From assembly GCF_012271785.1 (NCBI RefSeq), contig NZ_JAAWVT010000001.1, positions 248,001 to 312,000 on the forward strand: a stretch of 64,000 nt of DNA, written 5' to 3'. Position 1 is the stretch's first letter, and each line of letters opens with the position of its first letter. The translations under genes and the position numbers were made by a program. The DNA is from Paeniglutamicibacter terrestris. GTDB lineage: Bacteria > Actinomycetota > Actinomycetes > Actinomycetales > Micrococcaceae. Below are positions 17,570 to 25,886 of the stretch, piece after piece. Under the pieces are notes generated by a model, which was not told the origin of the DNA, made no database searches, and saw nothing but the letters and a program-made list of their open reading frames with translations.

Positions 17570-19036
17570 ATGAAACTCGCTACGACCGCAACCGGCGCCA
17601 CCCCCGTCTCCTACGAGCGCTTCGAATCCACGGTGAGCAGTTCAACCGTCGACGCTTCACTGCAATCAACTAACTACTCCCCCTATTGGTTGGAGCATTC
17701 ACAACGCCCCGAGGCATTAGCGGCACTCGAGGGCTTCATCACGACCGACCTTTTGGTGATTGGTGGCGGCTACACCGGGTTGTGGACGGCGCTGTTGGCC
17801 AAGGAGGCACAACCCGACCGCGAGGTGGTGCTCATCGAGGCCCAACGCATCGGTTGGGCTGCCTCGGGACGCAACGGCGGCTTCTGCGAGGCCTCCCTAG
17901 TGCACGGAGAATCCAACGGCGAAAAACACCTTCCGGCCGAGAATGACAGACTGACCGAGCTTGGCACAGAAAACCTTGCCGACCTCATCAACACCATCAA
18001 ACGCTATGACATCGACTGCGATCTAAGGCTCGGCGGAGTACTGAACGTGGCCACCGAGGAGCACCAAGTCCCGTGGCTGCACGAGGAAGCAGATACCAAA
18101 GCCACCGATGATCTCTTGGATGCCGCCGCCACCCGGGAACTGATCAATTCCCCACTCTTCAAGGCCGGCTCGTGGGAGAAGGATGGCACGGTGCTGGTGC
18201 ATCCGGCCAAGCTCGCCTGGGGTTTGCGCCGGGTTGCACTGGAACTGGGCGTCAAAATCTTTGAACACACCAGCGGCGAGGACCTCACCTCCACCGCCGA
18301 TTTTATTCAGGTCCGCACCAAGGCTGGACGTATCCGAGCCCAACGCGTGGCACTGGCCACCAACGCCTTCCCATCCCTGCTCAAACGGCACCGCCTACAC
18401 ACCATCCCGGTCTACGACTACGCGTTGATGACCGAACCACTGACAGCTGCCCAACGCGAGTCCATCGGGTGGAGCGAGGACATTGGCCTGGCAGATTTGA
18501 GCAATCGTTTCCATTACTCCCGGCCCACCGTTGATGAGAACGGCGGCTGGCGACTGCTTTATGGGGGCTACGACGCCGTTTACCACTACGGGCGTGAGGT
18601 GAACCCCGAGCATGACCGGCACGATGAAACCTTCCGGAAGCTGGCCGCCCACTTCATCGGTACCTTCCCCCAGCTCGAAGGCATCTCCTTCTCCCACGCA
18701 TGGGGCGGGGCCATCGACACCTGCAGCCGGTTCTTCGCCTTCTTCGATACCTCCCATGATGGGCGGGTCGCCTACTGTGCCGGATTCACCGGCCTGGGTG
18801 TGGGTGCCACCCGTTTTGGTGCCCGCGTCATGTTGGATTTGCTCTCCGGGAACACCACCGAACTGACCCAGCTGGCGATGGTGAGGAAAAAACCCTTGCC
18901 GTTCCCACCTGAACCCGCTGCGTGGGTGGGCGTGAAACTCATGACTCACGCTCTCGCAAAGGCCGATCGGCAGCAGGGCAAACGCGGCCCGTTCTTGAAG
19001 GTCATGGACGCGGTAGGCATGGGGTTCGACTCATGA
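17570..19036 (+). CDS. FAD-dependent amine oxidoreductase (PuuB/DAO type)
   Basis: 488-residue flavoprotein of the D-amino-acid-oxidase/gamma-glutamylputrescine oxidase group. The Rossmann dinucleotide motif is LLVIGGGYTGLWTALLA (glycines 65-70), followed by a glutamate at the end of the second strand (VVLIEAQRIGWAASG), RNGGFCEASL, and FTGLGVGATRFGARVMLDLL near the end, which closes the FAD site. The ATG at 17570 is taken because the longer frame from 17477 is arginine- and cysteine-rich and not protein-like. The stop overlaps the next gene by 4 nt. With the downstream aldehyde dehydrogenase it would convert an amine (putrescine-like) to an acid. The true substrate is not known. Confidence 0.85.
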   Translation: MKLATTATGATPVSYERFESTVSSSTVDASLQSTNYSPYWLEHSQRPEALAALEGFITTDLLVIGGGYTGLWTALLAKEAQPDREVVLIEAQRIGWAASGRNGGFCEASLVHGESNGEKHLPAENDRLTELGTENLADLINTIKRYDIDCDLRLGGVLNVATEEHQVPWLHEEADTKATDDLLDAAATRELINSPLFKAGSWEKDGTVLVHPAKLAWGLRRVALELGVKIFEHTSGEDLTSTADFIQVRTKAGRIRAQRVALATNAFPSLLKRHRLHTIPVYDYALMTEPLTAAQRESIGWSEDIGLADLSNRFHYSRPTVDENGGWRLLYGGYDAVYHYGREVNPEHDRHDETFRKLAAHFIGTFPQLEGISFSHAWGGAIDTCSRFFAFFDTSHDGRVAYCAGFTGLGVGATRFGARVMLDLLSGNTTELTQLAMVRKKPLPFPPEPAAWVGVKLMTHALAKADRQQGKRGPFLKVMDAVGMGFDS

Positions 19037-19428
19037 TCCCCGAACCGTTCCCACCCCTGCTCGGCGGCCAAGCGCTGCTCATCAACAAGGTACCCATGGA
19101 GCACCAAAAGCCCACCGATGATGTTCTAACCGCCGGAACCACCACCGCCGCGGTGGAATTGGGATCCCTGGCTGGTTGCGAATTTGGGATCTGGGAAATG
19201 TCGCTCGGATCGATGCAAGACGTGGAGGTTGATGAGATCTTTGTGGTCATCGCCGGCCACGGCAGGGTACTTATTGAGCCCTTCAACGGACACCCGGCAC
19301 GCACCGCCGAGCTTCTCCCGGGCACCATCATGCGCCTGGAGACCGGGATGAGAACCACCTGGACCATCACCGAACCGCTGCGTAAGGCCTATTTCACGCC
19401 TCGCCTAACCCCGGAAAGTACCCCATGA
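19033..19428 (+). CDS. Cupin domain protein of the amine oxidase operon
   Basis: 131-residue single cupin of the DUF861/Cupin_3 type. Seen are EFGIWEMSLGSMQDVEVDEIFVVIAGHGRVLIEPFNG, cited by its key parts WEMS-G-DEIFVVIAGHGRV, and LLPGTIMRLETGMRTTWTI. The start ATG at 19033 overlaps the preceding stop (ATGA), and its own stop overlaps the aldehyde dehydrogenase start in the same way, so the three genes are translationally coupled. Such cupins often travel with PuuB-type oxidases in actinobacteria; their chemistry is not settled. The classical metal-binding histidines are mostly replaced, so a non-catalytic role is possible. Confidence 0.8.
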   Translation: MIPEPFPPLLGGQALLINKVPMEHQKPTDDVLTAGTTTAAVELGSLAGCEFGIWEMSLGSMQDVEVDEIFVVIAGHGRVLIEPFNGHPARTAELLPGTIMRLETGMRTTWTITEPLRKAYFTPRLTPESTP

Positions 19429-20909
19429 GCACCACCACCCACGGCCACCAATTCATCAACGGTTCCTACCGCGTCGGAGGCGGAAAAACCGTCGAACGCA
19501 TCAATCCCGCCACCGGGGAAAGTGATGGAAGCATCGACTACGCCAGCCTTGCTGACCTCAATGACGCGGTGAACGCGGCGGCAGCTGCTTTCCCCGGCTG
19601 GTCGAAGCTGACCCCGGGAGCCCGTTCGGATCACCTGCTGAATTTTGCCCGGGAACTCGGTGCCCGCAGTCGGGAACTGGCCGAACTGGAAACCCGGCAA
19701 TGCGGGAAAACCATCCGGATGTCCACCGAGTTTGATGTGCCGGGCACCTTGGATAACATCACCTTCTTCGCCGGTGCCGCCCGCCACCTTACCGGCCTGG
19801 CGGCCGGGGACTACGCCGGAAATTCGACCTCGATGATCCGTCGCGAGGCGATCGGGGTCATCGGCTCCATCTCCCCCTGGAATTACCCGCTGCAGATGGC
19901 TGCCTGGAAGATCCTCCCGGCCATCGCCGCCGGCAACACCATTGTGCTCAAGCCCAGCGAGCTGACCCCCGGGACCTCGCTGATCTTTGCCGAGGCCGCG
20001 CATGCCGCCGGCATCCCGGCGGGGGTCATCAACATTGTGGTGGGTGCGGGAGCAGATATCGGTGAGGCATTGGTTCGTCACCCGCTCGTGGTCATGAGCT
20101 CCTTTACCGGATCCACCGCAGTGGGACGGCACATCATGGCCATGGCCGCGGAGACGGGAAAGCGGGTGCACCTGGAGCTCGGCGGCAAGGCACCCCTGGT
20201 GGTCTTCAAGGACGCGGATGTGGAAGCAGCAGCCCACGGAGCGGTGGCAGGATCCACCATCAACGCCGGCCAGGACTGCACCGCCGCCACCCGCGCCTAC
20301 GTGCACGTATCACTCTTTGATGCCTTCACCACTCGGGTCGCCGAGCTCATGGATTCGATGATCCTTGGGGACCCCACCGACCCGAACACCGACATGGGTT
20401 CACTCATCTCGTATCCCCATCGTGAGAAGATCACCGCCATGGTGGATCGGGCCCGCGCCGCGGGAGCCACGGTGCTGGCTGGCGGCCGGGCACCGGATCA
20501 CCCCGGTGCGTTCTACCGGCCCACGCTGATCACTTCGGCGGCTCAGGACAGCGAGATTGTCCAAGCCGAGGTCTTCGGCCCGGTCCTGGTGGCTCTGCCC
20601 TTCGAGACCGAGGACGAAGCCATCACTCTGGCCAACGACACTCCCTTTGGATTGGCGGCCTCTGCCTGGACGCGCGACGTGAATCTGGCCATGCGCGTGG
20701 CGGCCGAGATCCAGGCCGGCTGCGTATGGATTAATGAGCACATCCCGATCGTCTCGGAAATGCCCCATGGTGGATACAAGGCCTCCGGGTTTGGAAAAGA
20801 TATGAGCGCCTATTCCTTCGAGGAGTACACCAACATCAAACATGTGCTCATTTCGCACGATACCGACGCGCACAAACAGTGGCAAAATACCGTCTTCCGC
20901 CAGCGCTAG
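19425..20909 (+). CDS. NAD-dependent aldehyde dehydrogenase (aminobutyraldehyde/betaine type)
   Basis: 494-residue ALDH. Catalytic parts are oxyanion Asn153 in SPWNYPLQMAAWK, the cofactor segment IVLKPSELTPGT, general base Glu251 in LELGGKAP, and nucleophile Cys285 in NAGQDCTAATR. NAGQDC is typical of gamma-aminobutyraldehyde and betaine-aldehyde dehydrogenases. The start ATG overlaps the cupin stop (ATGA). The position after an FAD amine oxidase suggests oxidation of its aldehyde product, for example an aminobutyraldehyde, or the aldehyde from the nearby copper amine oxidase. Substrate assignment is inference. Confidence 0.9.
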   Translation: MSTTTHGHQFINGSYRVGGGKTVERINPATGESDGSIDYASLADLNDAVNAAAAAFPGWSKLTPGARSDHLLNFARELGARSRELAELETRQCGKTIRMSTEFDVPGTLDNITFFAGAARHLTGLAAGDYAGNSTSMIRREAIGVIGSISPWNYPLQMAAWKILPAIAAGNTIVLKPSELTPGTSLIFAEAAHAAGIPAGVINIVVGAGADIGEALVRHPLVVMSSFTGSTAVGRHIMAMAAETGKRVHLELGGKAPLVVFKDADVEAAAHGAVAGSTINAGQDCTAATRAYVHVSLFDAFTTRVAELMDSMILGDPTDPNTDMGSLISYPHREKITAMVDRARAAGATVLAGGRAPDHPGAFYRPTLITSAAQDSEIVQAEVFGPVLVALPFETEDEAITLANDTPFGLAASAWTRDVNLAMRVAAEIQAGCVWINEHIPIVSEMPHGGYKASGFGKDMSAYSFEEYTNIKHVLISHDTDAHKQWQNTVFRQR

Positions 20910-21090
20910 GCCAGCTTCCGTTGACGTGACGATACAAAACCACGCACCGCACCGGTGCACGTTGGCGGAAGTAACTTCGGATCTCCCGGGGATTGATCCC
21001 CTGCGGGCGGTTCGCGCACCGGTGGCAGTTCGGGGCTGTTAGCCTCGGATCAAAGCTGGCTTCCACGTTGCGACCCGGAGGAATCGTTTT

Positions 21091-21792
21091 ATGTCTCAGA
21101 ACACCGATTACGACACCTTTGCCGAGGACTACTCGAAAGAAAACGAGTCAAGTCTGATGAATCAATACTATGAACGACCGGCGATGTTAAAACTCGCGGG
21201 AAACGTCCGGCACCGTAAGATTCTTGACGCTGGATGTGGGTCGGGTCCCTTGACCGAAGCGCTGCTTGAACGCGGTGCTCACGTGAGTGGTTTTGATTCG
21301 AGCCAGGGCATGATCAACCTGGCCACGAAGCGAGTCGGCGATGCCGCAGAACTATTTGTCGCCGATCTGGGACAGCCGCTTCCGTTTGCCGACGATTCGT
21401 TTGATGATGTTGTCGCTTCGTTGGTCTTCCACTATTTGCCCGACTGGTCTAGCGCCCTACAGGAGATTAGGCGTGTCCTGCGTCCCGGCGGCAGACTCAT
21501 CATGTCGGTAAATCATCCGATCCTCTACCCCTGGACAAACCCAGGCCAGGACTATTTCAAGCTCACGAAGTACTCGGATGATCACTCGTTTAATGGCCAA
21601 CCGGCCATCCTCACCTATTGGCACCGTCCCTTGCACGCCATGTCCGATGCCTTTGCCAAGGCGGGGTTCGGGATCGAAGTCATCAGCGAGCCACCGTATT
21701 CAACCGAGGCCCCCGCGGAGCTGGTCCCCGATCGTCTCAAGGAAAGAGATGCCTTCATCAGCTTCATTTTCTTTGTACTGCGCGCACCCTAA
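21091..21792 (+). CDS. Class I SAM-dependent methyltransferase
   Basis: 233 residues. Motif I is KILDAGCGSGPLTEALLERG, followed by VSGFDSSQGMINLA (acidic residue that binds the SAM ribose), LFVADLGQPLPFADDSFDDVVASLVFHYL, cited by its core ADLGQPLPF-DDSFDDV, and VLRPGGRLIMSVNHP. This is the Methyltransf_11 (UbiE-like) pattern. The ATG at 21091 has CCGGAGGAA upstream. The gene is monocistronic. The methyl acceptor cannot be deduced from the context. Confidence 0.82.
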   Translation: MSQNTDYDTFAEDYSKENESSLMNQYYERPAMLKLAGNVRHRKILDAGCGSGPLTEALLERGAHVSGFDSSQGMINLATKRVGDAAELFVADLGQPLPFADDSFDDVVASLVFHYLPDWSSALQEIRRVLRPGGRLIMSVNHPILYPWTNPGQDYFKLTKYSDDHSFNGQPAILTYWHRPLHAMSDAFAKAGFGIEVISEPPYSTEAPAELVPDRLKERDAFISFIFFVLRAP

Positions 21793-22023
21793 GGTTTTCA
21801 CTTCGCTGGAACTGACCGGCAACGCCCCACCGAAATATGACGAGCCACGGTTCTTCACTTTCTTACTGCCCCGGAACAACGTTGGTAACGGGCAACCGAG
21901 CAAGCGGAAGACCGGCCACTAGAACGGGCTGCCACCGCCGGTTCTTTTCGAATCGCTACACTGTTCTCTTGGGCCACTCGTCGGGGAAATCTGGCCCGCA
22001 ATCGATCTGGAGCTGAACAGTTT

Positions 22024-23304
22024 ATGGGTGGACACCACCATGGAGATGTACTTGTTGACCCGGTAAGGCGCCGCCGTGCCAACCTGATCCTCTGGGTCCT
22101 GCTGGCCCCCATCGGAATATTGGCCTTCGTGGCCACCCTGATGCTGTGGCCCCAAGGCAATGTCGCGGCCGGGATCCTTGATAACCCCTATGGCACTGCC
22201 GAGGGGGTCGAGCTGTCCATCGGGACGGTGACCCGCACCGTGAATGAACCATGCCTCTCCAGCGCCGGATTGGAAGACGTCGGAGGCACCGAGCTGCTCT
22301 GCGATATCTCCTACATCGCCCCGGATGCCGGCGGCGCTTCGTTCCCCATGGAGGTGCCGCCGGAGACCTCGCAGTCCCGTCCCCTGGAACAGGGTGACCG
22401 GATTAAATACCTCGATCTGTCCCAGACGGCCACCAACACCGGCGCCCCCTACGTTTTTGTCGACTTTGTGCGTTCCACACCGTTAGCACTGTTGGGAATC
22501 CTCTATGCGGTGGTGGTGTGCTTGGTCGCGCGCTGGCGCGGATTACGCGCTCTGGCCGGACTGGTCGGCGGATTGACCTTTATTGTCACCTTCATGGTCC
22601 CGGCCTTGTTGGAGGGCAAGTCCCCCATGCTGGTGGGACTCACTACCTCGACCGTCGTGATGTTTGCCGCCTTGTATTTTGCGCACGGTTTTTCGGCCAG
22701 AACTTCCACCGCACTTTTGGGTACGCTGTTCGGACTGGGTGTCACCGCCGCGATTGCGGTGTGGGCGACGGATGCCGCGGCCCTCACCGGAGCCACCGAT
22801 GAATCGGCCATGACGCTCAGTACCGTGGTGCCGAATCTCAGCCTCTCGGGGCTACTACTCTGTGGTCTGCTCATTGCCGGAATGGGTGTGCTCAACGATG
22901 TGACCATCACCCAATCATCGGCCGTGTGGGAATTGGCGGAGATCGCTCCGCATTCCACGGCCAGGGAACTTTTTGCCTCGGGCATGCGCATTGGCCGCGA
23001 CCATATCGCCTCGACCGTTTACACCATCGCCTTCGCCTATGCGGGGGCCGCCCTACCGATTTTGGTCTTGGTCAGTCTGTACAACAGGCCACTGATTGAT
23101 ATCCTCACCACCGGACAGATGGCCGAGGAGGTCATCCGCATTCTGGTCGGCTCCATCGGTTTGGTGCTGGCCATCCCCGTCACCACCGCGATAGCAGTGG
23201 CAGTGGTCAAGGCCACCGGAACCGGCAGCGCTAAGCCTGCGGTGGAGCTTCCCAAGCCATCGGGTCGGCGTGCACTACAGGTTGAGAGCAGCGACCAACA
23301 CTAG
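22024..23304 (+). CDS. YibE/F family membrane protein
   Basis: 426-residue integral membrane protein. Helix 1 (LILWVLLAPIGILAFVATLML) is followed by an extracytoplasmic domain of about 100 residues and about seven further helices. Typical YibE/F parts are IKYLDLSQTA, VRWRGLRALAGLVGGLTFIVTFMVPALLEGKSPMLV, cited by RGLRALAGL and PALLEGKSP, and LLIAGMGVLNDVTITQSSAVWEL. The N-terminus has GGHHHGD, which is unusual. A ribosome site (GGAG) lies upstream. The family's function is not established. A lone zinc-type binding protein gene lies 125 nt downstream on the same strand. Confidence 0.85.
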   Translation: MGGHHHGDVLVDPVRRRRANLILWVLLAPIGILAFVATLMLWPQGNVAAGILDNPYGTAEGVELSIGTVTRTVNEPCLSSAGLEDVGGTELLCDISYIAPDAGGASFPMEVPPETSQSRPLEQGDRIKYLDLSQTATNTGAPYVFVDFVRSTPLALLGILYAVVVCLVARWRGLRALAGLVGGLTFIVTFMVPALLEGKSPMLVGLTTSTVVMFAALYFAHGFSARTSTALLGTLFGLGVTAAIAVWATDAAALTGATDESAMTLSTVVPNLSLSGLLLCGLLIAGMGVLNDVTITQSSAVWELAEIAPHSTARELFASGMRIGRDHIASTVYTIAFAYAGAALPILVLVSLYNRPLIDILTTGQMAEEVIRILVGSIGLVLAIPVTTAIAVAVVKATGTGSAKPAVELPKPSGRRALQVESSDQH

Positions 23305-23355
23305 TCTCGGTGCCGGTTGTGGTGGTCTGGTGAGCCAGACCAATACGATCGATAA

Positions 23356-23370
23356 TGCAAATGATTCTTG
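23356..23370 (+). promoter_or_regulatory. Candidate Zur box upstream of the metal-binding lipoprotein
   Basis: TGCAAATGATTCTTG matches the actinobacterial Zur consensus TGAAAATGATTTTCA at 11 of 15 positions by eye. It lies about 60 nt before the ATG at 23430. Confidence 0.45.
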
Positions 23371-23429
23371 TTTAAGTTAGTCTGGTGAGTAGATAGAGAA
23401 CCCACTCGCTCCAAAGGACTAGCTCGCCC

Positions 23430-24431
23430 ATGAATCGCCAGACACTTCGCCTGCTCCCCCTCGCCATTGCCGGGACCCTTGCCTTGGCCGCCTGCGGAAA
23501 CACCAGTACCGGTGAAGATCCCGCCGCGGCCGCCGGAGAACTCCAGGTAGTCACCAGCACCACCGTCTACGCGGATCTGGTCCAGCAGATCGGCGGGGAT
23601 CAGGTCACGGTCACCCCGATCATCGATTCAGCGGCGAAGGATCCACACTCCTATGAGGCGACATCCCGCGACAAGCTCACCATGTCCAAGGCCCAGCTCG
23701 TGGTCGCCAATGGCGGCGGATACGACGAATTCATGAATGTTTTGGCCACGGATCTGAAAATTGATGACTCAACGCTCATCAGTGCCGTCGATACCTCGCC
23801 CGTGGCCCTGGTGGAAGAGGAGGGTCACGACCACGCCGAGGAAAGCGCGGCCAGCGAATCCCCGGAAACCGGCGGGGAGGCAGATCCTCATGCCGGCCAC
23901 AATCACGCAGCCTACAACGAGCATGTTTGGTACGACGTCGAGTCAATGCAATTGCTCAGCAAGGAGATCACCAAGCATCTCACCGAGCTGAAGCCGGAGG
24001 CAGCAGCCACCTTCGAGGCCAATGCTGCGGAGCTAACGGAGAAGCTGAAGGGTTTGAGCACCGAGCTCACCAGTCTGGGGAAGAAGCTGGATGGTAAGCA
24101 CTTCGCCATGACCGAGCCCGTCCCCTTCCACCTGCTCGAAGATCTGGGCATGAGCGATGCAACCCCCGAGGGGCTGAGCGAATCCATCGAGGGTGACGGC
24201 GAGATTTCACCGCAGGCCTTCAACCAGATGGGTACGCTACTGACCAGCGGAGACATCGATGTGCTGGCCTACAACACACAGACACAAAGCCCGCAGACCG
24301 AGCGCATTCGCGAGCAGGCTACCAGCGCCAAGGTGCCGGTCGTTGACTTCACCGAGACCCTGCCGGACAACACGGATTACGTGACGTGGATGGAATCGAA
24401 CATCCACGCCCTTGAGGTACTGGACAAGTAG
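23430..24431 (+). CDS. Metal ABC transporter substrate-binding lipoprotein (ZnuA-like)
   Basis: 333 residues, cluster A-I solute-binding protein for zinc or manganese. The lipobox is LAACG (Cys22). Metal ligands expected in the family are His73 in DPHSYEAT, His165 in NEHVWYDV and a later His/Asp pair. A His/Asp/Glu-rich loop (about residues 128-165, with HDH and HAGHNH) is the zinc-scavenging loop typical of ZnuA rather than of manganese-specific members. A Zur-like box lies upstream. No ATPase or permease gene follows, since the next gene is on the other strand; the permease partners must be elsewhere or it acts as an orphan receptor. Confidence 0.88.
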   Translation: MNRQTLRLLPLAIAGTLALAACGNTSTGEDPAAAAGELQVVTSTTVYADLVQQIGGDQVTVTPIIDSAAKDPHSYEATSRDKLTMSKAQLVVANGGGYDEFMNVLATDLKIDDSTLISAVDTSPVALVEEEGHDHAEESAASESPETGGEADPHAGHNHAAYNEHVWYDVESMQLLSKEITKHLTELKPEAAATFEANAAELTEKLKGLSTELTSLGKKLDGKHFAMTEPVPFHLLEDLGMSDATPEGLSESIEGDGEISPQAFNQMGTLLTSGDIDVLAYNTQTQSPQTERIREQATSAKVPVVDFTETLPDNTDYVTWMESNIHALEVLDK

Positions 24432-24461
24432 CCGGCGTAGGCATCGCATCAAGTGATGCGA

Positions 24462-24515
24462 CGAAGGTCCGCAGGGCAACTGAACCATTTGGTTCGACTG
24501 CCCTGCGGACCTTCG
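24462..24515. terminator. Large bidirectional hairpin
   Basis: Arms of 17 bp (CGAAGGTCCGCAGGGCA and its complement) plus an inner TGAACC/GGTTC(A) pairing. A second small hairpin (CGCATCA/TGATGCG, about 24445-24460) precedes it. It separates the convergent znuA-like and baeRF genes. Confidence 0.75.
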
Positions 24516-24543
24516 CTAGTTAATGAGTTGTCATACGCGGTTC

Positions 24544-25689
24544 TTAGGCGCTGGTCTCCGCGGTCTGCGGCCAGCGCAGCAACGCCGCGATGCCCACACC
24601 ACCGGGAAGCACTCCGGCCGGAACATAACGGATGCTGGCGTCGGTGAGCGCCGTCGCACGCAACAGCACTTCCGGAGCCGGCCATGAACCAATGACCAAG
24701 TCGGCGTGGTCCTCCGCTTCTTCGCTGAGCAGCCACGGATCGGCATTCAGCGCGATCAGCGTCTGATCATCCTGATATTCGCTGACCAACACCGTTTCCA
24801 CCTGCGCCTGTTGTAGCGCCGCGACAACGCTCTCAAAGCCCAAGGCAAGGTCGGTCCGCCCGTTGCCACTGCGATTTGATACTCGGGCAGAGAGTTCCTG
24901 GAGGTCTCGGCCCAGCACCTCATCCACTTTTTCCTGCACGGCTTGGGCAAAGGCCCGCTGATCTGCGCCGCCGGTACGGGTATGTTGCTCAAGAATGCTG
25001 GTGATCGGCTTGTTGGCTGCTCCGAGTTTGCTGGCCACCAATTCGCGGGCCTTAATATCTCCGGCGAGCACAATCAGTCGAACCCTGTGATCTCTGGCCA
25101 ACTCATCAATCTGCTGGGCCAGGTCCTCGGCATTACGTCGCCAGATTTCTTCGGTGCTCGACTGGTTTTTCGGTTCATCGTACCGCCCCGGAACCTTGCG
25201 GGCGTGGTGTGCTTCCTCGGGATCGCCGGTCACCCCGCGACTTTCCTCGGATCCCTTCACGGAGGAGTGGTACAGCCGCACCTCCCCGCCGTCCTTACTG
25301 GCTTCGGCCACCAGATATGGGAATTGTCCACCGCGTGCCCGGGCCAAGGCCACCAGATTCGGGAAGGGTCCACAATCAATATCGGAGGTTTGTACCTGCA
25401 AACCGCTGATCACTTCATCCAGCACCACTTCGCCGTTGTTTACCGCCACAAATCGTGCGACCGGGGAAGCATGTCCGGCGGCCGGAACCAAAACTTCGGT
25501 GAGTGCAAGAATGTCGGCCTCGGATGCCTGCTGCGAACCGAGGATTTTTCTCACCTTCTCGGGGAGGGCGTCAACCGCTTCTTGAGCTGCGGTTGTTCCG
25601 AGTGAAACGTCTACCAGGGCCGTGCACCATTGGCCTTCTCGACGGTAAAGCGTGGCGTCGATTCCTGTGGAACCTGCGCGTGATGCCAT
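24544..25689 (-). CDS. baeRF2 / Vms1-Ankzf1 family protein (Rv2629-like)
   Basis: 381 residues, similar in plan to bacterial archaeo-eukaryotic release-factor-like proteins such as mycobacterial Rv2629. It has an N-terminal module, a central eRF1-domain-2-like region with the loop PEEAHHARKVPGRYDEPKNQ and the helix EEIWRRNAEDLAQQIDEL, then LIVLAGDIKARELVASKLG and a C-terminal domain ending TALTDASIRYVPAGVLPGGVGIAALLR, cited by its core IRYVPAGVLPGGVGIAALLR. The ATG at 25689 has AGGAG 8 nt upstream. By analogy with Vms1 it may cleave peptidyl-tRNA on stalled large subunits or protect ribosomes under stress. A GGQ tripeptide at 120-122 is not in the expected loop. Function is inferred from the family. 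Confidence 0.72.
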   Translation of the reverse strand: MASRAGSTGIDATLYRREGQWCTALVDVSLGTTAAQEAVDALPEKVRKILGSQQASEADILALTEVLVPAAGHASPVARFVAVNNGEVVLDEVISGLQVQTSDIDCGPFPNLVALARARGGQFPYLVAEASKDGGEVRLYHSSVKGSEESRGVTGDPEEAHHARKVPGRYDEPKNQSSTEEIWRRNAEDLAQQIDELARDHRVRLIVLAGDIKARELVASKLGAANKPITSILEQHTRTGGADQRAFAQAVQEKVDEVLGRDLQELSARVSNRSGNGRTDLALGFESVVAALQQAQVETVLVSEYQDDQTLIALNADPWLLSEEAEDHADLVIGSWPAPEVLLRATALTDASIRYVPAGVLPGGVGIAALLRWPQTAETSA

Positions 25690-25886
25690 GAGGGAACTCC
25701 TTCCAACGCGGGGAAGCCCGCGTGCCCAATCGATCCTTCTGCTCACCGTAGCACCGCTTGATGCCTTGCCGAAAGGGGCTGTTGAAAAGGGTTTTTAGTC
25801 GGTACGCTTGGCCCCTCAGGGCTCCCCGAACGGGGCCCCAAACACCGTTATCAACCTCGATTTTCGGCCTTTGGGGCACCGCGTGG

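Noticed and set aside
24544-25689. GGQ release-factor motif (residues 120-122 of the baeRF-like protein)
   Set aside because: The tripeptide lies before the helix-loop region where the catalytic loop of the family is expected, so it is probably fortuitous.
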